The notes: generated by a model from the letters alone, not told the origin. A DNA stretch of 64,000 nucleotides from Calothrix sp. HK-06 (GCF_001904745.1 NZ_MRCD01000044.1:1-64000), one strand, 5' to 3'. Counted from the stretch's first letter, positions 27,337 to 36,955 are shown. Made by a program: numbers and translations.

Positions 27337-28446
27337 ATGACAGCTGTATACTCACTAAGTATTCCTGGAAAATCAGCTATTGATATCAGCCAAGACGAAC
27401 TACGGTCAATCTTAGGCGAAATTGAAGCAGAGCTGCATCGCAGCAAAGTTTACCGTCGTGCGTTAGCTACTGTAAAAAAAATGCTCGGAGAATCTTCTGA
27501 ACAAGCAAGTCAGTTATTTAAAGCTGTGGGACGGGAAGCAATAGGTTTAGCTTTTCATCAGTTTGCTAAACAGCAGCAACAAATAGAGGAAGTCCAACCA
27601 GGTGCTGCTTCATCTCCAAATTCTGTAAATAACGAAGAAAAAGCTGAATTAGAAGAAAACGTAAATCATTCTGTTGAGCATAACCTAGAACCTAACGGTG
27701 ATTTATCAGAATGCTTAACCAGCGCAAAGTTTCATTCCAAAGCAGAACATGAAACTGATGCAGTAGTAGAGAATAGTAATTCACCTAGTGTAGAAGTTAA
27801 AAGCGCTGTTAAATCCAACTTATCGTTATCGTGGTTGAACAAGAACAAAAACAAAAAACCTTCCAAGGCTGAACTCGCTAGACTTGCAGCAGCAGAACAA
27901 CGCATCAAAACTTTAAACGACATTGGTCAACAATTGCAACAAGCACGTGAGTTGAAAGGAATGTCACTGACTCAGTTGAATATCTATACCCATGTACCCA
28001 TCCATCAAATGGAAGCGATTGAGAATGGGAAATGGGAAAATCTACCTGAAGAAGTATATGTTCGTGGGTTTATTCGTGTGATGGGTAATGCATTGGGATT
28101 AAATGGAACTAATTTAGTTACTTCTTTACCTGCTCCCGAACCAGCAAAGACAATTGCACCAGTTTGGTATAAAGAACAAAAAAGCTCAGGTGCTAGAATC
28201 GGATTTGATATTAAACCGATGCATTTATATGTCGGTTATACAGCACTCGTAGCCGGCGCCGTTAGTGGACTATCATTAATGTCGCAGCAAGCAGAAGCAA
28301 AACGACTACTGCCCGACACAAACACATCTTCAACTTCATCTTTCACTAAAACACCCCAAGAGAAAGAAACAAATACTAAACCCGGATTACAATCTAACGG
28401 TCAAGTTTCAGTAGGTGCCGGCATTGCAGCACCTGAAGCTTTGTAA
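27337..28446 (+). CDS. HTH_25 domain protein with C-terminal membrane segment
   Basis: A 369-residue protein. Residues 1-90 are helical (LRSILGEIEAELHRSKVYRR ... FHQFAKQQQQ), 90-180 are Glu/Ser/Asn-rich linker, and about 192-265 form a RodZ-type HTH_25 domain (IGQQLQQARELKGMSLTQL ... YVRGFIRVMGNALGLNG). A hydrophobic stretch (MHLYVGYTALVAGAVSGLSL, about 295-315) follows, then a Ser/Thr-rich tail with no DUF4115 domain. It differs from the RodZ-like protein at 25114 in domain order, having a long cytoplasmic N-terminal extension. Role unknown, perhaps envelope or cell-shape related by analogy only. Confidence 0.8.
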   Translation: MTAVYSLSIPGKSAIDISQDELRSILGEIEAELHRSKVYRRALATVKKMLGESSEQASQLFKAVGREAIGLAFHQFAKQQQQIEEVQPGAASSPNSVNNEEKAELEENVNHSVEHNLEPNGDLSECLTSAKFHSKAEHETDAVVENSNSPSVEVKSAVKSNLSLSWLNKNKNKKPSKAELARLAAAEQRIKTLNDIGQQLQQARELKGMSLTQLNIYTHVPIHQMEAIENGKWENLPEEVYVRGFIRVMGNALGLNGTNLVTSLPAPEPAKTIAPVWYKEQKSSGARIGFDIKPMHLYVGYTALVAGAVSGLSLMSQQAEAKRLLPDTNTSSTSSFTKTPQEKETNTKPGLQSNGQVSVGAGIAAPEAL

Positions 28447-28464
28447 AGGGATGCTTAAATTGCT

Positions 28465-28532
28465 CTTGTGGAATGGGTGTCAAAGCCCGTTCCAAATATA
28501 CAAGGTGTTTGCTTGGATGCCCACCCCACAAG
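28465..28532. repeat. CTTGTGG-family inverted repeat
   Basis: CTTGTGGAATGGG opens and GGATGCCCACCCCACAAG closes the element, just after the HTH_25 gene. Confidence 0.82.
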
Positions 28533-28628
28533 ATAAATGAAATCTTTTAGGGTCTTTAGCTGGATAAATAATTCATCGACTTTAGTAATTAGCGACATTA
28601 TTTCTTTCTTCCTGATATATTTACATAA

Positions 28629-28769
28629 TATAGACGCTTTAGTTTATCTCATTGGGACTTCATGATTATTGCTGCTTGCCTAGAAGCAAATATTCAGACG
28701 CTTTACACAGAAGATTTTAGTTATTCAAATATAGAAAGTTTAGATATTATTAACCCTTTTAAAGTTTGA
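28629..28769 (+). pseudogene. C-terminal remnant of a PIN-domain (VapC-type) toxin gene
   Basis: An open stretch after a TAA reads YRRFSLSHWDFMIIAACLEA, then NIQTLYTEDFSYSNIESLDI and INPFKV before a TGA. This is the C-terminal third of a VapC-type PIN domain: WD with the conserved Asp, the helix IIAACLEA, the acidic LYTEDF and the terminal INPF. No N-terminal PIN part or antitoxin is recognisable upstream, so it is a decayed toxin gene. An internal ATG at 28662 could give a 35-residue peptide without an active site. Confidence 0.68.
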
Positions 28770-28803
28770 TAGGCAATACATTAATTTTTAATGTAATCTC
28801 AAC

Positions 28804-28865
28804 GGTGCGTGACAGCAGTTAATTAGTCATGTGCATTTCTAGTTTGTGATTAGCTGTCACGCACC
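28804..28865. repeat. GGTGCGTGACAGC inverted repeat
   Basis: A 13-base-pair stem GGTGCGTGACAGC/GCTGTCACGCACC around an AT-rich 36-base loop, upstream of dusB. A partly diverged copy in the opposite orientation lies at 30091-30150, and GGTGCGTGACGC also occurs at 4796. Confidence 0.82.
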
Positions 28866-28922
28866 CTACATATATATCTATAGGAATGTCAAAATATAGA
28901 AGCTATATAGATTTTATCTTTA

Positions 28923-29975
28923 ATGCTGCAATTACCTCCCCATCTCAAAGCCAGACTCTCTACACCTCTAAAAATCGGCGCCCTCTCAGTCAACAGTCGT
29001 GTGCTTCAATCTCCTTTATCTGGTGTAACAGATTTAGTGTTCCGGCGCCTTGTTCGTCGTTATGCACAGCAGTCAATGTTGTATACCGAGATGGTTCATG
29101 CTTCTAGGTTGCAGCATATAAAGGAAATTCCGATTATTATGGAAATTGACCCAAACGAACGTCCGGTAAGTATTCAACTATTTGATTGCCGTCCACATTT
29201 TTTAGCTGAAGCTGCACAAAAAGCGGTTGCCGAAGGCGCCGATACTGTGGATATAAATATGGGGTGTCCGGTAAATAAAATTACTCGCAAGGGTGGGGGT
29301 TCTTCGCTGTTACGACAACCAGAACTAGCTCAAGAAATAGTAAGAGAAATAGTTAAGGCGGTTGATGTGCCAGTCACCGTAAAAACACGCATAGGTTGGG
29401 ATGATGCAGAAATTACGATACTAGATTTTGCTCTTCGTATGCAAGATGCAGGTGCCCAAATGATAACTGTACATGGTCGTACACGTGCCCAAGGTTATAC
29501 AGGTAACGCGCGTTGGGAATGGATAGGAAAGGTAAAACAAGTATTGGATATTCCAGTAATTGCCAATGGGGATATATTTTCTGTAGAATCGGGAGTGCGA
29601 TGTCTGGAAGAAACTGGTGCCGATGGTGTAATGTGTTCGCGCGGGACTTTGGGATATCCGTTTTTAGTAGGAGAAATTGATTATTTTTTGAAAACAGGGG
29701 AAATATTAGCGGTGCCAACACCTATACAAAGACTAGAATGTGCCAAAGAACATTTAGAAGCGTTGTATGAATATAAAGGAGAACGCGGTATTTACCAAGC
29801 GCGTAAACATATGGCTTGGTACGCAAAAGGATTTGTTGGCGCCTCTGAATTACGTAGTGACTTGAATAAAATAGAAACCGTAGAGCAAGGTGTTGAGTTA
29901 CTTAATAGAGCAATTGACAAGTTAGCTTCTGGTTATGAAGTTATCGAAGAAAAACAAGTTGTGATGTCGCAATGA
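28923..29975 (+). CDS. dusB: tRNA-dihydrouridine synthase
   Basis: A 350-residue flavoprotein that reduces uridine to dihydrouridine in the tRNA D loop using NADPH. TIM-barrel Dus features: QSPLSGVTDLVFRRLVRRY near the start (FMN binding), DINMGCPVNKITRKGGGSSLL (about 117-137) with the catalytic Cys, VKTRIGWD, VHGRTRAQGYTG, IANGDIF and MCSRGTLGYPF. The NMGCP...GGGSSLL pattern fits the DusB (NifR3) group. Starts at ATG 28923. Bracketed by two GGTGCGTGAC repeats. Confidence 0.95.
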   Translation: MLQLPPHLKARLSTPLKIGALSVNSRVLQSPLSGVTDLVFRRLVRRYAQQSMLYTEMVHASRLQHIKEIPIIMEIDPNERPVSIQLFDCRPHFLAEAAQKAVAEGADTVDINMGCPVNKITRKGGGSSLLRQPELAQEIVREIVKAVDVPVTVKTRIGWDDAEITILDFALRMQDAGAQMITVHGRTRAQGYTGNARWEWIGKVKQVLDIPVIANGDIFSVESGVRCLEETGADGVMCSRGTLGYPFLVGEIDYFLKTGEILAVPTPIQRLECAKEHLEALYEYKGERGIYQARKHMAWYAKGFVGASELRSDLNKIETVEQGVELLNRAIDKLASGYEVIEEKQVVMSQ

Positions 29976-30090
29976 CATACCATTGCTCATACTTATCATT
30001 GCAATCAATAAAATCAAATATTATTTCTGTGTCTTTTGTTACAGTTAATCTAAATATTAAGGTATCATGACATTATAGAAAGGAATGTAG

Positions 30091-30150
30091 GGTGCGTGAC
30101 AGCCATTACAAACTAGAAATAGAACGACAATTAAAGTGCTGTCATGCATA
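30091..30150. repeat. GGTGCGTGACAGC repeat, diverged copy
   Basis: GGTGCGTGACAGCCATTAC, then AAACTAGAAAT, and a weaker inverse GTGCTGTCATGC. The core matches the copy at 28804 read in the opposite orientation. The two copies lie on either side of dusB. Confidence 0.65.
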
Positions 30151-30182
30151 TCAACTATTTGAGTGTTACTTGAGCCACCTTT

Positions 30183-30773
30183 ATGCAAAAATTTTCTCAT
30201 AAGCGAAAGTTAGATAAAATTTTTTATCCAATAAATAAAATTTACCAAATAGTTTTGGCATACTTAAAACAAAATACATTAAAACTCTATAGAAGTTCTA
30301 CACATCAGCCAAATTTCTCACTTAGACAGATATTATTATCTGGCGTAGGCAGTTTCTTGGGAATCGCAGTTCTCGTATATTTAACATTACACACAAAGTA
30401 TCCATTGATTGCGGCGCCATTTGGAGCTACGGCAGTACTATTGTATGCTGTACCCGAAAGTCCTCTAGCTCAACCAAGAAATGTAATTGGAGGAAATATT
30501 GTTGGAGCTTTAACGTGTATTGTCTTAGTTAGTTTATTCGGAACAGAACCTTGGGTTCAAGCTGCTTCAGTTGCTGCGGCAATTAAGTTAATGCAGTTAA
30601 CTAAAACACTTCATCCTCCAGGTGGAGCAGTAGCACTTGTTGGAGCGATGGGTCATGCATCTTGGGGATTTTTGTTTACTCCAGTTTTAGCAGGGTCGGT
30701 AATTATCTTACTTTGTACATATACTTTTAATAATTTAGTCGCAAGAAGAACTTACCCTGTATATTGGATTTAA
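30183..30773 (+). CDS. HPP family membrane protein
   Basis: A 196-residue HPP-family protein with a cytoplasmic basic N-terminus (about 1-50) and four hydrophobic segments between about 55 and 190. The family signature THPPGGAVALVGAMGH-type sequence is present as KTLHPPGGAVALVGAMGH (about 139-156), and APFGATAVLLYAVPESPLAQ is also typical. HPP proteins of chloroplasts and some cyanobacteria have been linked to nitrite transport; whether that holds here is an inference. It ends 28 bases before the ClC gene in the same direction, so the two probably form one transcript. Confidence 0.88.
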   Translation: MQKFSHKRKLDKIFYPINKIYQIVLAYLKQNTLKLYRSSTHQPNFSLRQILLSGVGSFLGIAVLVYLTLHTKYPLIAAPFGATAVLLYAVPESPLAQPRNVIGGNIVGALTCIVLVSLFGTEPWVQAASVAAAIKLMQLTKTLHPPGGAVALVGAMGHASWGFLFTPVLAGSVIILLCTYTFNNLVARRTYPVYWI

Positions 30774-30801
30774 TATATACAACTTTTAAAAACAAAGTAC
30801 T

Positions 30802-32073
30802 TTGAAAAGACATCAACAAACTTTAGCTTGGCTTAACGGTATAACCGCGCGTAACCCTTTAACAGTATCGCGTTGGCTTTTGTGCTGGGCAGCTATAGGA
30901 ATTTGCAGCGGTTTATTTGCAGGACTTTACTGGCATATTCTTGAGCAACTGACTAAGTTTTTAAGTTCATTTCAAGGTTACAGCTTGTTAGTCGTAATGC
31001 CCTTATCTGGATTACTGATAGGATTAGTGATACATTTTCTTGGTAATCCAGGCGAAATTGCTTTAATAGTTGATAATATCCATTTTCGTGGCGGAAGAAT
31101 TGATAAACGCGAAAATCCTTCTATGATTCTCTCGTCGCTTATTAGTATTTCGGCGGGGGGAAGTCTTGGGCCAGAGGCGCCGATGGTTCAGGTAACAGGT
31201 TCTTTGGGGACTTGGATTGCAGATAAATTGCATTTAGAAGGCGAAAAATTACGCACGCTTAGTATTGCGGGTATGGCTGCTGGTTTTACGGCTTTATTTG
31301 GCGCCCCATTAGGAGGTGCTTTCTTTGCATTAGAGATTTTGCACCATGAGTATTTTTTAGAGTACTATGAAGCAGTTTTACCTGCTATTGTCTCTAGTTG
31401 TGCTAGCTACTTAGTATTTGTTGTAATTACGCACTTGGGTATTGCGCCTACCTGGGATTTTCCGCAGTATCAAGTTAATAATATTGACGACTTTGTTGTA
31501 GCTATTTTATATGCAATTGTTGGGGCTATAGCAGGATGGGTGTTTATCAGTATTTTTAAACTTTGCAGGCAGGTTTTTGCTAAAATTCATGCACCTATTT
31601 ATGTGCGAACAACGCTAGCAGGGTTAGTATTGGGGAGTCTGGCAATAGTTGTACCACTAACACGCTACTTTGGACATGAACAACTTAATACAATTGTTGA
31701 GAATAATTTTAGTGCTTATGCATTACTAATTATAGTACTAGCTAAAATGATTGCGATTAGCGTCACTGTAAACGGCGAGTGGCGAGGTGGATTTATTATT
31801 CCACTATTTTTTACTGGAGCATGTTTAGGTAAAGCCATAGCAACTTTAATACCAGGGGTGCATCCTGTACTCGCGATGATTTCAGTAATGGCAGCAATTA
31901 ATGCCGCAGTTACTCGTACTCCAATTAGCACCACGTTACTACTTACAAAACTAACAGGCTTTACTCCCTTTACACCAATTCTATTTGCTAGCTTAGTTGG
32001 TTTTTTCCTATCGCCGAAAATGCCGCTGATTAAATCACAATTGAAATCTCAAAATAGAGAAATGACGCATTAG
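30802..32073 (+). CDS. ClC family chloride/anion channel or antiporter
   Basis: A 423-residue ClC protein with about ten to twelve membrane helices, starting at TTG 30802 (the next in-frame ATG would remove the first helices). Pore motifs: GGSLGPEAPMVQ (about 119-130), retaining the gating Glu of the GxExP motif, and FGAPLGGAFFALEI (about 163-176). In proton-coupled E. coli ClC the latter motif ends in EE; here the second position is Ile, so the internal proton-transfer Glu is missing, as in ClC channels. The C-terminal GGFIIPLFFTGACLG and TRTPISTTLLLTKLTG segments are present. No CBS domains. Likely an operon with the HPP gene. Confidence 0.92.
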   Translation: MKRHQQTLAWLNGITARNPLTVSRWLLCWAAIGICSGLFAGLYWHILEQLTKFLSSFQGYSLLVVMPLSGLLIGLVIHFLGNPGEIALIVDNIHFRGGRIDKRENPSMILSSLISISAGGSLGPEAPMVQVTGSLGTWIADKLHLEGEKLRTLSIAGMAAGFTALFGAPLGGAFFALEILHHEYFLEYYEAVLPAIVSSCASYLVFVVITHLGIAPTWDFPQYQVNNIDDFVVAILYAIVGAIAGWVFISIFKLCRQVFAKIHAPIYVRTTLAGLVLGSLAIVVPLTRYFGHEQLNTIVENNFSAYALLIIVLAKMIAISVTVNGEWRGGFIIPLFFTGACLGKAIATLIPGVHPVLAMISVMAAINAAVTRTPISTTLLLTKLTGFTPFTPILFASLVGFFLSPKMPLIKSQLKSQNREMTH

Positions 32074-32254
32074 TAAGAAATGTGTGATTATTTTTACCTC
32101 ATTAATTATTTATCATATATATAGAGTCAGTGAAATGAAATCAGCTTTCTTATGCTTGTGCATATTGAATTGCTTAACAATATTTTACAAATAAATGTAA
32201 ATCAAGCATAGCAACTAGTGGTTTGTGTCATAAGTTTTGAGAGGTAAAAATATT

Positions 32255-32355
32255 GGCAACGGATGATGAACGGATGTAACGGATGGATAATTTTAAATAA
32301 CCAACCCTTGTTTGTAACAAATAACTTATCCGTTACATCCGTTGTATCCGTTGCA
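32255..32355. repeat. GGATGTAACGGATG-family inverted repeat
   Basis: GGCAACGGATGATGAACGG then ATGTAACGGATGG, and on the far side TTATCCGTTACATCC, GTTGTATCCGTTGC. Most complete copy of the family; it lies in the 545-base gap between the ClC gene and por. A frame at 32427-32615 from a TTG lacks a ribosome site and family resemblance and is not called. Confidence 0.88.
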
Positions 32356-32615
32356 AAATAACCCCCCAAAATTAATGAAAAGGACTACTAGTAAATTTAG
32401 TCATAGCACAAAAAACAATACAGTGCTTGTACTTGCTACTTTTCAGGCTATGTCAAGTTTTGGGAATGATTAAGATAGATAAAGTTTTAATAATATCTTA
32501 TGTAGAATCTTTTATTATCATTTCACGATATTTATTTTTGTTTGACGAATCGCGAACATCGCATGAGATTCTAGAAACAGCAAAAAAATTTAATTCTGTT
32601 TTGATGAGGTTTTAA

Positions 32616-33587
<972 letters not shown>

Positions 33588-33602
33588 TACTGTGTAAAAA
33601 CT

Positions 33603-33662
33603 CTTGTGGAATGGGCATCCTTGCCCGTTTCAGACCTGGGCGGGCGGGGACGCCCACCCCAT
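33603..33662. repeat. CTTGTGG-family inverted repeat between por and the caspase gene
   Basis: CTTGTGGAATGGGCATCC and the inverse GGACGCCCACCCCATAA around a G/C-rich core (CCTGGGCGGGCGG). It may act as a transcription or processing boundary between the two genes. Confidence 0.8.
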
Positions 33663-33721
33663 AATAAAATTTTGAATATTTTTATTTAAAACCCATATTC
33701 CGCACTTCAATATGTAGTACA

Positions 33722-35875
33722 ATGTCTCCTGTAGCTATTCGTACCAGTAACTCAATTAATGCTTTAGAAACAGGCACCGCCAAAATATGGCAGTTGTTAA
33801 TAGGTGTAAATCAATATCAAGATAAAAACATACCTTGTTTAAATTATTCGGCTCAAGATTGTCAGGGTTTAGCGGATGCTTTACAACAAGCTACACAAGC
33901 ATTTCCACTGAAGCAAGTTATAATTCATCATGATTTTGCTTCGGAACTTCCATACTTAGAAGCAGTTCGCAGCAGTTTACGGAAAATTACTACATCAGCA
34001 AAACCGCAAGATACGGTGATATTTTATTTCTCTGGACATGGAATTATTGATAGTACCGCGCGGGTAGTTTTATGTTTACAAGATACGCATAAGGATAATT
34101 TAGGCGCCACAGGTTTAACTTTACAAGAATTGTTAAAAACTCTCGAAACTTGTCCAGCACAGCAACAGGTGGTTTGGTTGGATGCTTGTCATAGTGGGGG
34201 AATGACTTTATTTGGCGCCAAAGGAGATAATGAAAACGAAGAAAATCCTACGAACCAGTTAGTAAACTTGTTGCGACAACGTGCGGCTAAAAGTAAAGGA
34301 TTTTATGCTTTACTATCTTGCGACCAAGACCAGTTATCTTGGGAGTTTCCAGAGTTGGAACATGGATTATTTACGTATTATCTTATGCAAGGGTTGCTTG
34401 GTGATGCGGCAGATGCACAAGGTGTAATAGATGCAGATGGTTTATATAAGTATGTTTATCAGCAAACGCTCTCATATATAGATAAGACAAATCAACAATT
34501 AAGATTAATTAACCAGCAGAACCGAAGTATTGGAATAACTGAAGCTTATCAAGAGTACTCTCTGCAAACTCCTAAACGAATAGTTGAAGGGGTAGGACAA
34601 TTAATTTTGGGTTTGAAAAGTAGTAAAGGTAAACAGCACCCTTTGCGAAAAGCTTTAGTTATTGAAGGACTTCCAGCTAGTGATGCTTGTCAAGAAATTA
34701 TTGAAATACTGCGTGCTGATGGTGATTTTGACGTAGACTATTTATTTCAACCTGCAACATCGGCTGATTTGCGTTCTAGTATAACTAAACTATTAGAATT
34801 GGAACATGGCGCCGTTTTGTTGTATTTGCGTGCGAGTATTGAAAAAACACCCGACGACGTAGGTGAAACTTTAATCGAATTATCTCCAACTTTAAAGATC
34901 ACTCGTTCGTGGCTGAAAAAACAGTTACAAAAAATACCAAATGTACAGCAAATTATTATTTTAGATTGCCCAATTGTAGAGACGCCATTAATCCCTACCC
35001 TTCGGGAAAACCTCCGCTTTACGGGAAAACCTCCGCTTTACGCGTCTTTACGGGAATGGGTAGAAGATTTACATCTACATCACGATCGAGGACAATGTGT
35101 AATTGCCGCATCACCCAAAGAACATTTAGAACAACTCACAAATATTCTACTTAGTACTTTAAAACAAAGGCGCCAAGCATTAGCATTAACGGCAGCAAGT
35201 TGGATTACTCAATTACAAATCGAGTTAGCTTCATTAAATATTAAACCATACTTTTGGTTATGCGGGACAAAAGGCATTATTGAAATTCTAATAAATCAAA
35301 CATTGTTCACAGACAAAATAGATATAGAAGACATATCTTTAAATTTTGGTGCCAATTACCAAAAACTACACGATTTGCTCAAATCTGGAAAATGGCAAGA
35401 AGCAAATAATGAAACAACACGTATTTTACTTGATCTTGCTCATCAAAACATCTATCTCAAGCCAGAAGATATTAATAATTTAGCTAGTGAAGACATTTAT
35501 ACTATAGATGGTCTTTGGGTAAAGTATAGCGGTGGACGTTTTGGTTTTAGTGTTCAGAAGCAAATTTGGGAAACTTTAAAGTCAACCAAACCTAACGATT
35601 ACGTTTTAGCAATGGTCATTGGTAAAGATAATGTCAAATTTGGTGAAACAGGTATCGATTTTGCGAATCGTGTAGGTTGGAGACTTAAAGATAACTGGTT
35701 AGATTATGATTATTTGAATTTTAGTTTAGATGCTGCCACTGGACATTTACCGTTTTTTAGCTTTATTGAAAACCCTTGGAGAATAAAGCTTTTGGGAATA
35801 TGGGAGATGAACAGCATGATTTTAACAGCTCGCTGGTGGCAACAATGTGTGTATTTTTTAAGTCGCGCGCGATAA
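33722..35875 (+). CDS. caspase-like (peptidase C14) protein fused to a GUN4 domain
   Basis: A 717-residue protein. Residues about 20-260 form a caspase-like p20 domain with the dyad His106 (FYFSGHGI) and Cys156 (LDACHSGG), so it may be an active orthocaspase. A middle region (about 300-535) has alpha/beta character with no family recognised. Residues about 541-690 form a GUN4-like domain: YQKLHDLLKSGKWQEANNET, DIYTIDGLWVKYSGGRFGFS and the W(K/R)-type core. Stand-alone GUN4 binds porphyrins and stimulates Mg-chelatase. Two features are notable: the gene lies next to por, and a TAGAGACG-family repeat (34977-35050, residues about 419-443) is translated in frame. No signal peptide. Confidence 0.9.
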   Translation: MSPVAIRTSNSINALETGTAKIWQLLIGVNQYQDKNIPCLNYSAQDCQGLADALQQATQAFPLKQVIIHHDFASELPYLEAVRSSLRKITTSAKPQDTVIFYFSGHGIIDSTARVVLCLQDTHKDNLGATGLTLQELLKTLETCPAQQQVVWLDACHSGGMTLFGAKGDNENEENPTNQLVNLLRQRAAKSKGFYALLSCDQDQLSWEFPELEHGLFTYYLMQGLLGDAADAQGVIDADGLYKYVYQQTLSYIDKTNQQLRLINQQNRSIGITEAYQEYSLQTPKRIVEGVGQLILGLKSSKGKQHPLRKALVIEGLPASDACQEIIEILRADGDFDVDYLFQPATSADLRSSITKLLELEHGAVLLYLRASIEKTPDDVGETLIELSPTLKITRSWLKKQLQKIPNVQQIIILDCPIVETPLIPTLRENLRFTGKPPLYASLREWVEDLHLHHDRGQCVIAASPKEHLEQLTNILLSTLKQRRQALALTAASWITQLQIELASLNIKPYFWLCGTKGIIEILINQTLFTDKIDIEDISLNFGANYQKLHDLLKSGKWQEANNETTRILLDLAHQNIYLKPEDINNLASEDIYTIDGLWVKYSGGRFGFSVQKQIWETLKSTKPNDYVLAMVIGKDNVKFGETGIDFANRVGWRLKDNWLDYDYLNFSLDAATGHLPFFSFIENPWRIKLLGIWEMNSMILTARWWQQCVYFLSRAR
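34977..35050. repeat. TAGAGACG-family repeat inside the caspase-GUN4 coding region
   Basis: TAGAGACGCCATTAATCCCT opens and ACGCGTCTTTACGGG closes an element enclosing two tandem 21-base copies that begin CGGGAAAACCTCCGCTTTA. It resembles the long copies at 25042 and 39918. It keeps the reading frame open and is translated in the central region between the caspase and GUN4 domains. Confidence 0.75.
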
Positions 35876-36117
35876 TCATTAAATTTAATATTGCTTGATG
35901 CCAAACACATTTTGTTTTGCATCATACTTTTGATAGATTAGTGGTAGAACCACATTATAAGAATAATATTTATATGTTACTATTTGCACAAATAAATTGC
36001 TGAATTTTAGATTTAGAATAATATAGAACTTTTTAAATTAAACGATAAGTAACAACAATTACTGTTAAATATTAAAATATTAGTGAATCTAATAAAACAA
36101 GTTTTAATCAGAGTGTT

Positions 36118-36537
36118 ATGAGTATCGACGAACTTTTATTGAGATACAAATCAGGTGAAAGGAATTTTAAAGGCGTAAATCTGATTGGTAGTTATCTCAA
36201 CGGTGTGGATTTGAGTGGGGCAAATTTACACGGCGCCACGATTTGTGAAGCAGATTTAAGTCAAGCAAACTTGATGGGTGCTGATTTAACCGAAGCGTCA
36301 CTTGTTGGTGCAAATCTAAGTGGCGCCGACCTAAGCGGTGCAAATCTAAGTGGCGCAAAATTATATGAAGCAAAACTTACTGGTGCTGTGTTAAATAAAG
36401 CAGAATTAAAAATGGCACATTTAATAGATGCAGATTTAACGGCAGCAGAATTACTCGAAGCAAACCTTTACGGAGCATATACTATTGGAGCAACATGGGA
36501 CGGCGCCATAATGCCTGATGGAAAGATGTATAAGTAA
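36118..36537 (+). CDS. pentapeptide repeat protein
   Basis: A 139-residue protein that is almost wholly A(D/N)Lxx pentapeptide repeats from about residue 18 to 128 (for example LSGANLHGATICEADLSQA). Such proteins fold into a right-handed quadrilateral beta helix. Cyanobacteria have many; some lie in the thylakoid lumen or act in regulation, but no signal peptide is present here, so a cytoplasmic place is likely. Function not inferable. AGAAACC-family palindromes begin directly after the stop codon. Confidence 0.93.
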   Translation: MSIDELLLRYKSGERNFKGVNLIGSYLNGVDLSGANLHGATICEADLSQANLMGADLTEASLVGANLSGADLSGANLSGAKLYEAKLTGAVLNKAELKMAHLIDADLTAAELLEANLYGAYTIGATWDGAIMPDGKMYK

Positions 36538-36538
36538 A

Positions 36539-36571
36539 AGAAACCCGGTTTCTTTAAGAAACCGGGTTTCT
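36539..36571. repeat. AGAAACC-family double palindrome
   Basis: AGAAACCCGGTTTCT and AGAAACCGGGTTTCT separated by three bases (TTA), forming a strong hairpin between two convergent genes. Confidence 0.9.
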
Positions 36572-36580
36572 AAAGGTTAA

Positions 36581-36955
36581 TTAAAATACTCTAAAAATAA
36601 ATGGATAACGGAATGGTTCATCAGGTTGGGTAAAACAGTGCAGCAGTGCGACGATGGTTAACCCCCAATGTATTAAAAAACCAAGCCCTATAACAGGAGA
36701 TAGTAAAAATCCACCTATCCCTAGGGTTATAAAAGAAATAATTGCTATAGGTATACCAATTAAAAGTGCCCAAAACCAAACATTAAAGTGAAAGTTTATC
36801 GACTCTTTTGCGTTGTTCCTAACTACTGGGTCATCCGAAACAAAGTAAACTGCAATCGGAATTCCCACCGATAAAACCGTTGTACTTAAAAAAATGGCGC
36901 CATGACACAGACAGGACAACAGTTTACGCTTATCAGAATCGAATGACGTTTGCAT
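36581..36955 (-). CDS. DUF4870 domain membrane protein
   Basis: A 124-residue protein with three hydrophobic segments (about 18-40, 57-80 and 85-110) and the DUF4870 signature NAKESINFHFN at about 47-57. Small integral membrane proteins of this family are widespread and uncharacterised. A strong GAGGAG lies 8 bases before the ATG. Convergent with the pentapeptide gene. Confidence 0.9.
   Translation of the reverse strand: MQTSFDSDKRKLLSCLCHGAIFLSTTVLSVGIPIAVYFVSDDPVVRNNAKESINFHFNVWFWALLIGIPIAIISFITLGIGGFLLSPVIGLGFLIHWGLTIVALLHCFTQPDEPFRYPFIFRVF

Noticed and set aside
32427-32615. 62-codon frame just before por
   Set aside because: TTG start without ribosome site, no family; more likely the por leader.
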